A stretch of 64,000 nucleotides of DNA from Cryptomeria japonica (lineage: Eukaryota; Streptophyta; Pinopsida; Cupressales; Cupressaceae). Within the stretch, counting starts at the first letter, position 1. Every line of letters begins with the position of its first letter. The stretch spans positions 41,314,291 to 41,378,290 of the forward strand of contig NC_081412.1 of NCBI RefSeq assembly GCF_030272615.1, read 5' to 3'. This document shows, one piece after another, positions 36,612-48,898 of this stretch. The notes under the pieces are model-generated. The model searched no databases and had not been told where the DNA came from. It saw nothing but the letters and a program-made list of their open reading frames with translations. A program made the position numbers and the translations under genes.

Positions 36612-37645
36612 TCAAGGCCAAATGAAATGGTCGTCAAGGTGCCCTCCTAGATCTGTGTCAACTCCTCCTCTACCATCAACTGTTAAATAGACCATGTAAA
36701 TAAACATTAGTACTTAATATTATCTAGATTATAAATATTCATTTAAAATATAGAATGAACTGTGAAAATACAAATCTTACCACTACATCATCAACGTATG
36801 ATGAAGGTGCCTCCTCATCTCTAGCATGTGAGGACTCTCCAGGGTATCCTCCAGTCCCTGTCATAACATCTGGTGCATCGTGCATCTCATGCACCTCATA
36901 ATTTGCAGTGTCCATGGGAGGATCAACAGGATGTCCAACTGGACCCAAGCGTAGGTGCCCACACATGACACGACTATGGGGCATGCAAATGTGTGGAGTT
37001 GAGGAGGACATGTCAGCGCCACCAAATGCACCACTACCATCAAAAGAAGGATGACCTACTACCTCAACCTGGCAAACCAAAAGGCTACTCAAAGAGTGAA
37101 TAGTCGATATGGTCTGTGACGCTGCCTCACATATGATATCTGGATGCTACACCTGGAGGCGGGGGATCAATAGGAGGAGGGGGGACATATGGGCCCTGGA
37201 CTACTCTGACTGCCCCAGGTCTATCTTGGGGCATACTTAAACCCACACCCTAGAAAGGTTGGATGTCAAAGTAGTTCACATGTTTTCCTAAAACAAACTC
37301 AGCATACAATTTTTTGATGAAGTAGAAGGGGACATCAAGATTGTTGTTGGGTGGTTTATCGAAAACCATCCACCAATAATCCCCAAAAAAATTCACAATA
37401 TCAGCATTTGTGCACCATTTAATAGAAAATTTTGTTTTTTTGGGGTCTACGGGTTGACCAATGCAAGGATGCACAAACAATGTGGTGATATCGGCTTTGG
37501 ATATCTCGAGATCCTTGATCTCCTTATAGGATAAGCCATCTGCATACTTTTCCGTCATAGAATCTTGCCACAAAAGAGCAGCACTGTGCTTCTCAGTGAC
37601 GGTTTCTATACTCTTTATGATGGATGTGAGGGGAAATAACTTCAT
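36612..37645 (-). pseudogene. B2: second copy of the unrecognised B gene
   Basis: The first exon is open from ATG 37,645 for 131 residues to TAG 37,250. It carries the same Trp-Trp-Met-Val-Phe-Asp, Asp-Val-Pro, Tyr-Phe-Ile-Lys-Lys-Leu-Tyr-Ala-Glu-Phe-Val-Leu and Asn-Tyr-Phe-Asp string as B1. The frame after the TAG stays Pro-rich for about 47 codons. A further exon (about 37,070-36,781) ends at a GTAAGA donor. A 101-nt intron (36,680-36,780) leads to a last exon 36,679-36,612 ending Phe-Ile-Trp-Pro-stop. It is minus strand, like A2, and upstream of it. No known domain is recognised. Stops suggest decay, but the first exon is intact. Confidence 0.5.
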
Positions 37646-38400
37646 ACTATTTTAAAATATTGCTCTAGAAACTACAAGGGGATGAGATATTTCTAGATTT
37701 TGTTCAAGATAAGATTGTATATATATGTTTCCTAATAATTAAATTGATTGCATTTGTTTGGTAACGTATCTAAACTAAAAATTTACATAGATTTTTAGGC
37801 ATATATGTATTTTTGATACACATTAATACAATTCAAATTTAACCAAAAAAACTAAAGTATTGAAAATTCCAATGAAAACATTTATACATAGATTAAAAGG
37901 TGAATTGAAATTAGCTAAATAATTGCAAATTGTTAAATTGTAGGTAGAACTAACTTTCAAACCAAATTATTTTGTCACGATACCATATCTATAACACTAT
38001 TCACCATCTTCAAAACTTTAATAGAGTTGACAATTTACGACAAAATTTAAAACATTATATTTTTTTGTAAAAATTGAATACAATTTATTTTTGTAATGAT
38101 TATTCATAAAATCAACCAATCAAAAAATACCCAATAAAACTAAAATTTGTGACATATACAATGGTGCTCTTGTCATTCAAGCCCAACACAATTAACATCT
38201 GATTCAATGAATCATATAATTTAAAACGTGTAATTTAAAACCACCAGAGATAAAGCCTTGTTGAGTGCAAGACTCGCCAAAGACCTAAGACTGATCTCCA
38301 TAAATAAAAATATTCATTAACGATTTCTAACATAAACCAATAAAAACAAGATAGTTTTAATTATTTAAAAAAACGTATGCAAGCACTGAAACTCATCCAC
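37646..38400. other. AT-rich spacer
   Basis: No gene supported. It is presumably the B2 promoter side plus unique sequence. Confidence 0.35.
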
Positions 38401-38407
38401 CCTACGA

Positions 38408-38500
38408 AGTGACGTCACAGGCTACTCCGAAGTTCTCGTGATATTTTTATGCACGTCGCTTAGGCAACCACACACGTCAACAATCAAGCCCACGTAATTT
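38408..38500 (+). promoter_or_regulatory. S1 promoter block with bZIP-type palindrome
   Basis: GTGACGTCAC (38,409-38,418) contains the perfect TGACGTCA palindrome, a known target type of TGA/CREB-like bZIP factors. It is followed by GGCTACTCCGAA-TTCTCG, ACACACGTC and AAGCCCACGTAATTTGTAC. The same order appears upstream of S9 at 61,304-61,400. The palindrome is 262 bp before the S1 ATG. Confidence 0.65.
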
Positions 38501-38671
38501 GTACAAGTTTGGCAGAGATATTCAAGCAATTTTCACATGCTTTTTTATATCTCTGTTTTGCTGAGCGAAAGGATAAATTGAAGCCATTGTAGAAAAGGCA
38601 AAAATAAGAATGCTTGTGAGTTTGGGGGGAAATTGAAGGAGAATCAAAGAATTGGTGGGTAGCGTAGAGCA

Positions 38672-39016
38672 ATGGCAGAAAGAAGATCCATCAAGGCAGC
38701 TCTGGTTCTTGTTCTGGTTCTGTCTGCACTTCATTATAGTGCACAAGAAGAGGATGCCCGATTCAGATGCAGTTATAAGGTGAAGAAATCATTTGAAATG
38801 GCCAACTGCAGCAACAGGACGTTTTTCCCCAGAAAGGACTTCAATTCCCAGGTTTTTGCCACTTGTTGGGTTTTTGCGGGCATCGCACTATTTTGGGTGG
38901 CTTTTGCGTACCTGTGTTGGGAGTATCTTCAGATTTCTACAGATGAGTTTGGTGAATATGACATAATGTCACGCCCCAGGATTCGATCGCTGGACCTCAA
39001 AGCCAAGTCCTGCTGA
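38672..39016 (+). CDS. S1: small two-hydrophobic-segment protein, intact copy
   Basis: 114 residues. Residues 9-24 form a hydrophobic Leu/Val segment, either a signal peptide or an anchor. Residues 25-60 are hydrophilic with Cys33 in Arg-Cys-Ser-Tyr-Lys, Cys46, and two N-glycosylation sequons (Asn45-Cys-Ser, Asn48-Arg-Thr). Residues 61-86 form a clear membrane segment containing Gly-Ile-Ala-Leu-Phe-Trp-Val-Ala-Phe-Ala-Tyr. The tail has Ser-Thr-Asp-Glu-Phe-Gly-Glu-Tyr-Asp and Ser-Arg-Pro-Arg-Ile-Arg-Ser. The start is in an AGCAATGGC context and is conserved in the paralogs. I do not recognise the family. It is the only copy here without a lesion. If the first segment is cleaved, the middle would face the outside and the tail the cytoplasm (inference). 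Confidence 0.6.
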   Translation: MAERRSIKAALVLVLVLSALHYSAQEEDARFRCSYKVKKSFEMANCSNRTFFPRKDFNSQVFATCWVFAGIALFWVAFAYLCWEYLQISTDEFGEYDIMSRPRIRSLDLKAKSC

Positions 39017-39759
39017 AGCGTCAGAGCGCAACAAGGATTCAATTTGCCTAGAAAAAGGTCTGGTAATAAATATGTAGAGGATAGGCAGAGACTTAATTAC
39101 CTCAGAAGTTAATGTAAGCAGTAATGTAATTGTTGTGACTAATATTAAGGCTTATGATAAAGTATGTAACTTTTGTATTAGTGTATGTTCTTATGATTTT
39201 ATTGGGTAATTGAGGCAGAGTAGTTCTTATACTGCTGTTGCTGAAGGAGCTCTTATATTGCAGTCTTTTTACTGCAACTCAAATGTAACTTATTTCGATT
39301 AAAATAAATATATTATCTTAAATCAATTTTAATGGATAATTGTAATTATTTTAGTTGGGTTTAAGCAATAGTATGTCTTGTTCATTTGTCTTATTGAATA
39401 ATTAGAATTATTATTATAATGAGTAATAATTAGAATTATTATTATAATGAGTAATAATTAGAATTCAAAAAGAATTTAAACTAATAAAATTTAATATTTT
39501 TCAAAATTAAAATAGAATTTTTACTATGTATATATATATATTTTTTTTTTGTTAATTTTAATAAAATATTTTTCAATTTCTTATAACATATATTTATAAT
39601 TTACATTTTTTTCTGATTAAATATAGATCTTTAATGTTAATTTATATTTTTATTTAATAGAAATTTTATCATCAATTGTAGTAATTATAATTTAACTATA
39701 TAACACATTGATTAAAAAAACTAATAATTCATCATTTGCTATTCTTATCGCGTACAATC
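39017..39759. other. S1 3' flank, AT-rich
   Basis: No gene. Possible poly(A) context AATAAA near 39,301-39,306. An ATTATTATAATGAGTAATA phrase repeats at about 39,410-39,460. Confidence 0.4.
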
Positions 39760-41200
39760 CATAATCATTTCAAAGGTCTCTTTTAAAATAAACTTCTTTC
39801 AATCAGCAAGTTGGATCTGAAGTTGCAACATAGGCAGACACTTCCACTCTTGATTTCCAATTAAGGCTCAATCAAACTCTTAATAAAAGAAAAAATGACC
39901 ACTCAATGAGTTGTTGAGGATTTTTCAAAGTTGGTATTTCTCTTTGTCCATGCACGTCCACCTAAAAAGGAAAATGTGACATCCTTCATCACAATAGATG
40001 TTGAAGGCATGACATATGTCGAAATTGGCAGTCCCTTATGTGATAAAGAAGGAGAAATGGAAGTGTTTGACAACCAAGTTTCCAAGGTAGCATTTGGACA
40101 AAAATGAGGGAAGTGAGAAAGAGAGCATGAAATATTTTGAAGCGTCAACATTCCAAAGAATGCATATGGAGGACAACTAAAAGACAAATTCATGTAGCTC
40201 ACATCTTATGCACAATAACTAGTTGGTCTTGTTTAGTCCTCATAAATGCAAACACTTCCATCCATCAACATTGTAGATAAAGGTATACCACCTTCTTGTG
40301 AGATTAATTGCATTATAAAGGTAACTACGTCATGGAAAAATAACTTACTTAAATTACAACAAAATCTTATTAATGAAGTAATTCTTCTACCAAATTCTTT
40401 AACAAATTTTTTCAAAGTGGAATCTTGATAAAGAGTTCAAGATGCTAGACTAGAATATTCCTAAAATTGAATTTGCAAACATAAATTTTGATGCCCTTAT
40501 GACATAGGAAACCTTTGGTGGTGATCTTGAGTTACATATTAAATGGAATAAGCTTTCTCAATGAAATATTTTTTCTTAATTTATTCTTTTTGGGCCTCTT
40601 CATTGGATTTCATTTGATTTACTTGGGTGTTTCTAATCTCAATTGTTCGTTTTAAATTTATATAGTTTAATACTCAAACATCTCTCTTGTTTTTTTCCAT
40701 GGTCCTACACAACTTGGAATTGAATACATGAATTTTTTAAACCCTTTAAAAAAATTCTTGGCACAGAATTCTTCACATTGTTGGCACATGATTGGCCATG
40801 GATGAGGACTATCTTCACACAAATTTGGTATGCTTTCAATTGAAAAAACCATTTAGTATTTTAAAAATAGAAACTTAACATTGTTTTTAGGAGCTTCTAT
40901 TGATTCACATTTCTTTATTTACACCAAATCAATGGCTTACTCAAATATTCTACTACAGACTTTAGTGCAAGCTAACAAACTTTCCTAGAAATTGAACACC
41001 TGTATACTCTTATTGAGCATTGAGAAATTGTACACTATAGTATATGTGGATAGTCTTAGCAAACACTAACATTCACTCTATCACTTCTCAAAATTATGGC
41101 ATGGATCTTTCAATTAGTCTAGTAATGGAAATGTTCTTTGCCCAAGTTTGAGCATTTGTCCATTAAAAACTGCTTTTCAACCTAAACAAGAAAATGAAGA
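39760..41200 (-). pseudogene. Module M, copy 1 (gene-derived, minus strand)
   Basis: Coding-like on the minus strand: 40,852-40,667 (contains Cys-Gln-Gln-Cys-Glu-Glu-Phe-Cys and Val-Gly-Pro-Trp-Lys-Lys), then about 40,660-40,430 with breaks, 40,415-40,233, and 40,202-39,903 (contains Ser-Asn-Thr-Ser-Ile-Ser-Pro-Ser-Leu-Ser-His-Lys-Gly). Partial copies recur at 43,640, 45,550, 51,210, 52,350 and 55,775. No domain is recognised. It lies divergent to the S copy that follows it on the right. Confidence 0.4.
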
Positions 41201-41228
41201 AGGCCCACCGTTTGACTAAGTCACCTTG

Positions 41229-41520
41229 TCGACCAATGCGAGAGCAAAAGGATAAATCGAAGCCATCGTAGCAATACAATACATCAATGCTTCTGAAATT
41301 TTTTCGGAATGGAGAGGAGAATTAAAGAGCAATGGAGTACATTAAGATTTTCTCCATCTCACCATTTTGTGTTGCCTTCGCCGATCTGTTTATGAGGTGC
41401 AGTGAGGTTTTCTCCATCTCTACAGATGAGTTTGGTGAATATGACATAATGTCGCACCCCAGGATTCGATCGCAGAACCACAAAACCAAGTCCTACTGAA
41501 TCGTGAGAGTTGCAAAAGTG
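41229..41520 (+). pseudogene. S2: internally deleted S copy
   Basis: The S-type 5' leader (41,229-41,330, with GAGAATTAAAGAGCAATGG) is followed almost directly by the S tail region (41,418-41,500, encoding the Asp-Glu-Phe-Gly-Glu-Tyr-Asp string). The two hydrophobic segments are missing. Confidence 0.6.
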
Positions 41521-42880
41521 ATTCAGTGTGGTTCCAAAAGTCCTCACAATTAAGTAGTTGTGAAAGAGTTTGTAGATATTATCAAAGTTCTAATTAACAT
41601 ATGGCATTGTAAAAGATGCTCAAGATAGTGGACTAGACTTTTATGGATTATTTTTGTTGTAGTTTTTTTTTATCTAATTAAGGTTTTATTTAGGTTAATT
41701 TGAGATGTCTAAATGCAGAAATATTGAAATTGATGCTTAGTATGTGCACAAAAATAATCAAATTATGCACTAGAATTATGTATCTAATACATAAACCAAA
41801 AACGACATTAAAGTGAAGTAGACAATTTTAAGGATATACACTTTTCTATTCTACAACCGTACAATATCAAAGTAAAAAATATCTTATTTTTATGTAAGAC
41901 AAATTTCCTTCTTTATCATATATACCACTTTTTAAAATGTTGCCTTAAATTATTTGTTAAAGTTTCTTTAAGCTTGTGATTCACTATATATTGAGTTTGA
42001 CACTCTTTTAATTTATTCTATATCTATTACACATGGTTGTATGAAAAATTAGGCATCAAGAAAGTGTAAAAATTAGGCCTCAAGAAAGTAAAAGAAAATC
42101 TAAGGAAAAAGACTTGAAGGACCTTTGTTTGGTTAGTTTTCAAGATTATATGCATCACGAAGTATGTTTATCTCGTGCCATTAGATCATATACCCACAAA
42201 ATTATCCCTTTAGAGTTTTTAGGATTTTCATGTAACCTTGTAATTGCCACACAAAAATATACAATATATAAAAATCTAAAACCATGCACTATATTGGAGA
42301 TCCAAACTCTTTAATCTCATCAATAGTTGTAAAACCTATCTACATTGAGAGAGAGAGAGAGAGAGATTTAGATTTTCTAAACATATCCACAATATTTTTA
42401 GCATTCATCTCATTCCTAAAACCCTTAAGAAATACAAAAAGAAAAAAAAATAGACTTTTGGAGAACCCTTAAACCTACTAGTATGCAATTGCTCTTAGAC
42501 CATGAAAAGAAAAATGCACCTAGATATTTTATTTGTGTCTTCCCATCCTCTTTTTAATCATGCTAAAGAGCCCCTTAATCCCAAAAACTCAACATCAAAA
42601 CCAAAAAATAGCCATTTAATTCTTGCACATACAAGAACCTATAAAACCATTGATTTTCTATATAATAAATAAAACATGAAAAATGATATTTTCTTGCACA
42701 CAACTGATAATTTTCTACCCTCAATTTATAGGAAACATTATAGCACCACTCGTGCTCCTATTATATCGATTTCATAATAATCTACTCATACGTTTGGAAA
42801 GAATATTGTATGGGATCTAATCCACAATAAAATTTGTTTGAGTTGTTAATATGTTTTAGACATTCCACTTGATTTGTTGT
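41521..42880. other. Spacer, AT-rich
   Basis: No supported gene. A GA microsatellite of about nine units lies at 42,348-42,365. Confidence 0.35.
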
Positions 42881-43640
42881 GCCATTGAGGGGAGTTTCCC
42901 ATTTTTTGCATTGCCATTTGATTCTCTAGGTATCCTCAATAATATCAAGCCACTAATTTAATTTATTTTTTCTTGTTATAACCACCTTTGCAAGAATTAG
43001 AACATTTCTTAGTGTTTTTCAAAATTTATTAAAAAATTGCAATACCCCTTCAGTTTAGCTCAATTTGGAATCACATTATACCACCTACTACAAACTTACT
43101 TCCCCACCTTGAAATCCTTCATAAGTGTGTAATCTTAGAGTTTTGTAATTTACTTGCACATTTTGTATTGATTGTGAGTGCATCAAACCTCAAAACCCCA
43201 CATCATTGTTCTCTAAGGATTTGAACCTCCTTCTAAAGCACATGTAGACCCCAAAACATTGCTTGCATATCTCTTTCATAGTTTTAAACTTTGCAAAGAC
43301 TTTTGCATAATTGTATAACTCCATTAAATCATTCAATCCTATTAAAAGCTAGAAACCAATGTTTTTGGAATTTCTAACAACTACTTACTTGCATCCAGAA
43401 CTAAAAAATTGCATGTTACACATTTATTAGATTTTTTCTTATAGAAATAAAGATTTTTTAGATCACTTGATGCCATCTCTACAAAAGAAATTGTGAATGT
43501 AAAATTCTTGTTATACCTTCCAAGATCATTAGTTTTTTAGCTCACTCCATGTGATTTGTACAAAATAAAATACTATGTAGGATACTTTGGACAAATAAAC
43601 AAAATGCCAAATCTTTAGAACAAATACCATGTCATGATGT
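42880..43640. repeat. Module K, copy 1
   Basis: Noncoding by eye, but matches 53,870-54,640 in order (for example TTTGCATAAT-G-ATAACTCCAT and AGCTAGAAACCAATGT-TTTGGAA). It precedes module M in both places. Confidence 0.6.
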
Positions 43641-44227
43641 TAAGAAATTGGTAAGAAAGAAGAAGCCTAAGATCAGAATCAAGTTTTCTTCTATCCATCA
43701 AGAGAGTGGAGGTATTTAGACTTTCTAAAATTATCTTCCACAATCTCCTCATGAGCAACTTTAATCCCCTCGTAAGAATCCCTCATTGATATAAAATGTA
43801 TCCTTCTCTTGCCAAAGATCCTCCTTCTCCCACATACATCCATTCTCTTGAAGTATCCTCAACATAAGAAGTCTATTTCTCCTCCTCCTTAGAAGTGTGC
43901 TGTATGATAATCTTAAAAGCCCCCTTTAAAAAGTCCCTCTAAAGGAGAAAATTGAATCTAAAATTGCAACTTAGGTTTAAAATAATCCACTCTTAATTCC
44001 ACATTATAGCCAAATCAAAGTCTCATAAAAAGATGGATTTCTTAAGATAGCATCTCTCTTTGAATCCATGCACCTCCACCAAAGAATGCAAAGGCACATC
44101 ATCATATATGCTCAAAGTATGAGATGTATGGAAATTGATAGTCCCTTATTTGATAAAGAAGAAGGAGAAATAATAGTATCGAACTATCAAATTTTTGAGG
44201 TGGCATTTGAAAAAACCAAAAAAAAAA
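43640..44227 (-). pseudogene. Module M, copy 2 (left part)
   Basis: Shares the M left part (43,640-44,220) with 51,210-51,650 and 55,850-56,640, including the AAGAATGCAAAGG phrase. It ends at the large inverted repeat. Confidence 0.45.
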
Positions 44228-44508
44228 ATCTTTATCTCATGAAAGATATAAAGATATCTTTATCTCATGAAAGATTAAATTAGATTAACTTGATAATTCA
44301 TATTGGATGTGAACTAGTTTATTTATTTTTTCATCCATTTTTTGGATTGTTGGTTAAAAAATCATTTTTTTTTTTAATAAAACCAACAATCCAAAAAATG
44401 GATGAAAAAATAAATAAACTAGTTCACATCCAATATGAATTATCAAGTTAATCTAATTTAATCTTTCATGAGATAAAGATATCTTTATATCTTTCATGAG
44501 ATAAAGAT
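44228..44508. repeat. Perfect 128-bp inverted repeat with 25-nt loop
   Basis: Arms 44,228-44,355 and 44,381-44,508 are exact reverse complements by base-by-base reading. The loop is A/T homopolymer-rich. The right arm resembles M sequence near 51,670-51,720, so the left arm is probably the inverted copy. It ends a few bases before the S3 promoter. If transcribed it would fold into a long perfect hairpin. Confidence 0.95.
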
Positions 44509-44510
44509 AT

Positions 44511-44782
44511 ATCCGTCTAAACTGGTCTACAGTCGACACAATTTTATCGTGAGTGAAAGTCCACCTGACATTATCCCCGTGAGAAATTGCATTTCAATTT
44601 ATTTTTGAAGTCAAGCCCACGTTTTATATCCGCCCGAATTGTTTGGTTCTAATTGGCCGATTTAGTAAGCGCCGTCTCGACGAACGCAAGAGCAAAAGCA
44701 TAAATTGAACCAACAGAAGCAATACAAATACATCAATGCTTCTGAGTTTTTGCTGAAAGGAAAAGAGAATTAAAGAATTGCA
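44511..44782 (+). promoter_or_regulatory. S3 promoter and leader (type II)
   Basis: Conserved string AACTGGTCTACAGTCGACAC, TTATCGTGAG, CACCTGACATTATCCCCGTG, AAGCCCACGT and AATACATCAATGCTTCTGA. It recurs upstream of S5 (51,964), S7 (57,935) and S8 (58,432). It lacks the TGACGTCA of S1/S9 but shares the CCCACGT element. Confidence 0.55.
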
Positions 44783-45064
44783 ATGGCAGAAATTAGAAGG
44801 TCCATCAGGGCAACTCTGATTCTCGTTCTGGTTCTGTCTCTGTTTCATTACAGTGCAGAGGAAGAGGAGGAGGTCCGGTGCAATTGCAGTTATAAGATGG
44901 AGAGTAGTAAAGGGGAGAAATCATTTGAAAGGGAACAAATTGCAGTTATGACAGTGTTCCCTAGGAAGGCCTTCAATCTGCAGATTATTGCGACTTCACG
45001 GATCTATCCTGGCGTCGCACTATTTTGGGTGGTCTTCGCGTATCTGGCCTTGAAATACATTTAA
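44783..45064 (+). pseudogene. S3: S copy ending early
   Basis: 93 residues with the conserved start, hydrophobic segment, an acidic Glu run, Arg-Cys-Asn-Cys-Ser-Tyr-Lys, and a membrane segment with Gly-Val-Ala-Leu-Phe-Trp-Val. A TAA at 45,062 ends it after Leu-Lys-Tyr-Ile. The sequence for the S tail (Phe-Gly-Glu-Tyr-Asp-Ile-Met-Ser-Arg-Pro) follows at 45,080-45,130 in another frame. It may still encode a tailless membrane protein. Confidence 0.55.
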
Positions 45065-45549
45065 GATTTTCTTCGACTCCATCGATGACTTCGGCGAATA
45101 TGACATAATGTCGCGCCCGAGGATTCGATCGCGGAACCGTGAGTCTGTGGGGACTTGCCTCACAGCTAATACAATGAATCGTTTTTGTATGTACTTGTAA
45201 ATATTGTTTGCTTTCCACACATTCCGACCGTGGGAGCAACAAGAAATCATGTCATATTTTTATTGTTAATTGATATTACAAATTGATTTTGTATAACTAC
45301 CTTCCTTTGTTATTATATAGACTTCGTTTGTATCTTATACTCCATTTGTGGATTCACTGAAGACTCTTTCTGGTTCGTATAAGATTTTTTTATTAAATGG
45401 GAGAAAAAATCAGAAGATAGTTCATCAAGAATTACTTTCAAATAATTGCTGTAGGGAACGGTACTTTGGAATGAATCTACACCTTGCAATGCCCAGTTAT
45501 TTGAGACTACAATAAGTTTGTTGTTCAAGTGTTAATTGTCTTCATTTGA

Positions 45550-47250
45550 TGAAGTAACGGCCATAAGTCTCCCTCTCCTCTTTAGAGGTTTCCTTTCATG
45601 ACCATCTCAAAAGTCTCCAAAAAATAATAAATCTCTTAAAAGTAGCAATTTGAATCCGAACTTGCAACATAAGTAGACTCTTTCACTCTTCATTCTTAAT
45701 CTCAGAAAAAAGGAAAAACACATATATATATATATATACTAATAGTTGATAAATCTTTATCCATGCATGTTTACCTAAAAAAGCAAAGTTGATATCCTCT
45801 ATCATCATATATAAAAATTGCCACTCAAGGGAAAATGGAAGCGTTCGATTGCCAAGTTTTCAAGGTAGCGCTTGGAAAAAATGAGGGAATGCGAGAAGGA
45901 GAGCATGGAATATTTGTGGCATCATAATTTCCAAGGAAGGAGACCAAACAACAAAGTAGCTCACATCTTATGTACAATACCTAGTTGATCTTGTTTAATT
46001 TTCCTCATCAATGCCACTACTTCCATTCATCAGCATTGTAGATTTAATGACATACCACCTACTAGTGAGATTAATTGCATTATAAAGGAAACTAAGTCTT
46101 GGAATAATAACTTACTTTCATTACAATTAAATATTATTAATGAAGTAACTTTTCTATATAATAAAATTGATAATGATTTTTAAAAAAATTCTACTAGAAG
46201 TAGAATCTTGATGAAGAGTTCATGATGGTAAACTAGAATCTTCCTCAAATTGAGATTGCAAAGATAGATTTTGATGCTCTTGTAGCATAGAGAATCTTTG
46301 GTGGATGAGCTTTCTAATTGAAATAGTTTTTCTTAATTTATCGTTTACTAGGGCCTCTCTATTGGATATCATTTGATCCACTTGGATGTTTCTAATGTCA
46401 ATTGTTCTTTTTAAAATTATATAAAAATAACCACACACCTTTTTTAGTTTTCTCCATGGGCCTAGCCAACTTGGACTTGGATGCATCAATGCATGATTTT
46501 GTAGATCTTTTACACTTGAACTCTTTTCTTTGCACATGATAATTCTAAGAATGCTTTTTAAAGGAGAATCTATTTAGTATTTTAAAAATAGAAACTCAAC
46601 ATTGATTTTAAGAGCTTCTTCTAATTTGCATCTCTTCATGTATGCTAAATCAATGTTTTACTTAATATTCTACTATATATAGACTTGAGTGCATGCTAAT
46701 AAACTTGCCTAGAACTTGGATATTTGTAGAGTATTACTAAGATTTGAGCAAATGTACACTATAGTGTTGTGTGCATGTCATTTTTCTACTCTTAACATAT
46801 GTCCTCCTCTTCTAAATAGATGTGTTTACAACCATAGTGATCATACTAAACACAATTTAGATAGACCTATGAAGCTCCTCAACATTGATGATGTGGATAG
46901 TCTTAGCATACACACACATTCACTCTACCACTTCTCAACATCATGACATGGCACTTCTTATTAGTTTAATAGTGACAAGGTTCTTTGCCTAAGTTTGAGT
47001 ATTTCTCCATTGAGAGCTACTCTTCAACTCAAAGAAGAAAATGATGAAGATGTCCTTATATGGGGATGGGACATATTCCCAATGACTATGACCTCTACCA
47101 TGAACTGCTTAACACATCTTGTTCTATAGCTCTTGTTGTATTATGGTTTAATTTAATTATTATTCAATCATATGTTTTGATGTGTTCAAGGCTTTATTTT
47201 GATTATACTTTAATGTATATTTCTTTTCCACCTCTTCATTTATATGAATA
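45550..47250 (-). pseudogene. Module M, copy 3
   Basis: The best minus frame is 46,537-46,220 (105 residues; Leu-Gly-Pro-Trp-Arg-Lys, Ile-Gln-Val-Asp-Gln-Met-Ile-Ser-Asn). The remaining part matches M1 with many breaks. A TA microsatellite lies at 45,721-45,738. Confidence 0.4.
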
Positions 47251-47520
47251 GGATGTGATATATTTTATTATATTTTATTTAAATCTTTACCATGACTAAA
47301 TTTTAAAATTTGATTCCATTCTACTGATGATTGTGTGTGTGAATATAATGTAACAATCATCTTTACACAAAATAACGTATAAAACACTAGTTTAATATAA
47401 ATGAATAAATTTAAGATGTTACTTTTTCCATGTACAAAATAGATTAATTGCCTTAATGATTTTAAAATATTGCCCATATAAAATATCATTCAAGAGATGT
47501 CCTAGTGATATTATCATTTT

Positions 47521-47598
47521 GGAAGGGAGCGAAGCATCCTTGAAAAATGTGCAAGAAACTTGAAGACGATAAATGTACTAAACTGGTCTATTGTCCAT
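47521..47598 (+). promoter_or_regulatory. S4: promoter-only remnant
   Basis: GAAGGGAGCGAAG-ATCCTTGAAAAATGTGC and ACTAAACTGGTCTATTGTC match the S7/S8 upstream region, then the match stops at 47,598 where the 1024-bp repeat begins. Confidence 0.6.
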
Positions 47599-48622
47599 GC
47601 GCTGGCTATGCAGGGGAAAATTTGCACCGCACGGCCAGCCTTCCTCTATGCATTGCACGGCCTGTCAGCAGTCTGCAGCGCCTTTAAACAGAAAATGCCC
47701 ACTTGCACCCGCCAGAACTTCCAACTGTTCTCGCCGTTGAATTTAATAGGAAGTTTTTAATAAGTATAATTTTTTTTTTGAATTTATGTAATTTTTTTTA
47801 AATAGGTTTATTTATTTTAATAATTATTATTTTATTAATATTGAAATTCTAAGGTATGTTTTTTGATGAATATTGAGAGGGAGAAGCTGTTGCGTTTACT
47901 CAAGGATGATCGGGCAACTATGTTCATATATAAGATGAAGGATGGCTTTGAATGGGCTAGAATTGCGAAGAACCAGACTGCATTCGATGAGGCTCTAAAG
48001 AAGCTGATCAAGGAACTCAGGATAACAGAGGTCCCTACTTTGATAAGTTCGAGATGTTTACCCAGTTCTTGGAGGAGAAGAAGGTGGTTGGAAAACCAGG
48101 ATGAGATTCTGCAATAGGTGTTTAGTAGCTCTTTAGGTCATGTTTATGGATCATGTATATACTCTCTCCTAACTCTTTTTTGGTAGGAGGATGTCTATGT
48201 TCAGTCGGTTAATCTCTCTAGTTCCACTGATTGATGGCTGAGGCTCTGTCTCACATGCTCGTTGTTGTATAAACTCTCCTTACTTTGGTCCCTCGATCTT
48301 TAATATAAAAAAAAAGACTCAAAATTGATTGGTTTTTATTTTATAATTTTTTGCTTCCATTGTCATTGACGCGTGGTTAAGGTCAATAGAAAAGGGTAAC
48401 ATATGTTGTTGATCTTTTCTTTGATCATCTGAAATTCCATTAAAGTGCACATTTAACAAATCAACTTAAATAAAATATTTGACTATAAAATTATGTATTA
48501 TGTAATTAATTTAAACAATATTAAAATTCATAATTACCTTCAACAGTTTGTTGAAATGTTTGAGCAGAAATCATACTAAGCATTGATTGCTGATCTCTAG
48601 AAATTGTATCTTATTTGTTTGA
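47599..48622 (+). repeat. Direct repeat D, copy 1 (1024 bp)
   Basis: Matches 48,932-49,955 at a constant offset of 1333 bp with only about a dozen differences seen by eye, a recent duplication. It starts with a GC-rich block (47,599-47,740). Confidence 0.92.
47863..48104 (+). pseudogene. Gene fragment in repeat D, copy 1
   Basis: An 84-codon frame (47,863-48,117) has a plausible helical start (Glu-Arg-Glu-Lys-Leu-Leu-Arg-Leu-Leu-Lys) up to about codon 57. After that, the other phase reads Gly-Pro-Tyr-Phe-Asp-Lys-Phe-Glu-Met-Phe-Thr-Gln-Phe-Leu-Glu-Glu-Lys-Lys-Val and stops at 48,104, which looks more protein-like. A one-base shift is likely, shared with copy 2 and therefore older than the duplication. 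Family not recognised. Confidence 0.45.
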
Positions 48623-48898
48623 TTAAGTATAGAAAAATATTTAAAAGATAAGAGCTAAGTATTTTTTTATAAAAAAACAATAAAAACATTTAAATCTTAT
48701 CTATAAACACTATTCATTTGAAATTTTCATTGATTTAATGAACGATGTCAATTAATCTATTATTTAAGTTATACTTATGTAATACTATTATACTAATTTC
48801 AATATTAATAATATAATAATTATTAAAATAAATAAAAATATTTTTAAAAAATAAAAAATATTTAAAAAAATTAAAATATAAAATCAAACATTAAAAAC

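Noticed and set aside
38980-39010. tRNA-like B box (GATCGAATC on the minus strand) suggesting a SINE in the S tail
   Set aside because: Explained by the conserved codons for Arg-Ile-Arg-Ser; no A box at proper spacing and no target-site duplication.
44624-45242. Minus-strand frames opposite S3 (and similar opposite S1 and S9)
   Set aside because: Mirror frames of the S coding strand; the plus-strand protein is the conserved one.
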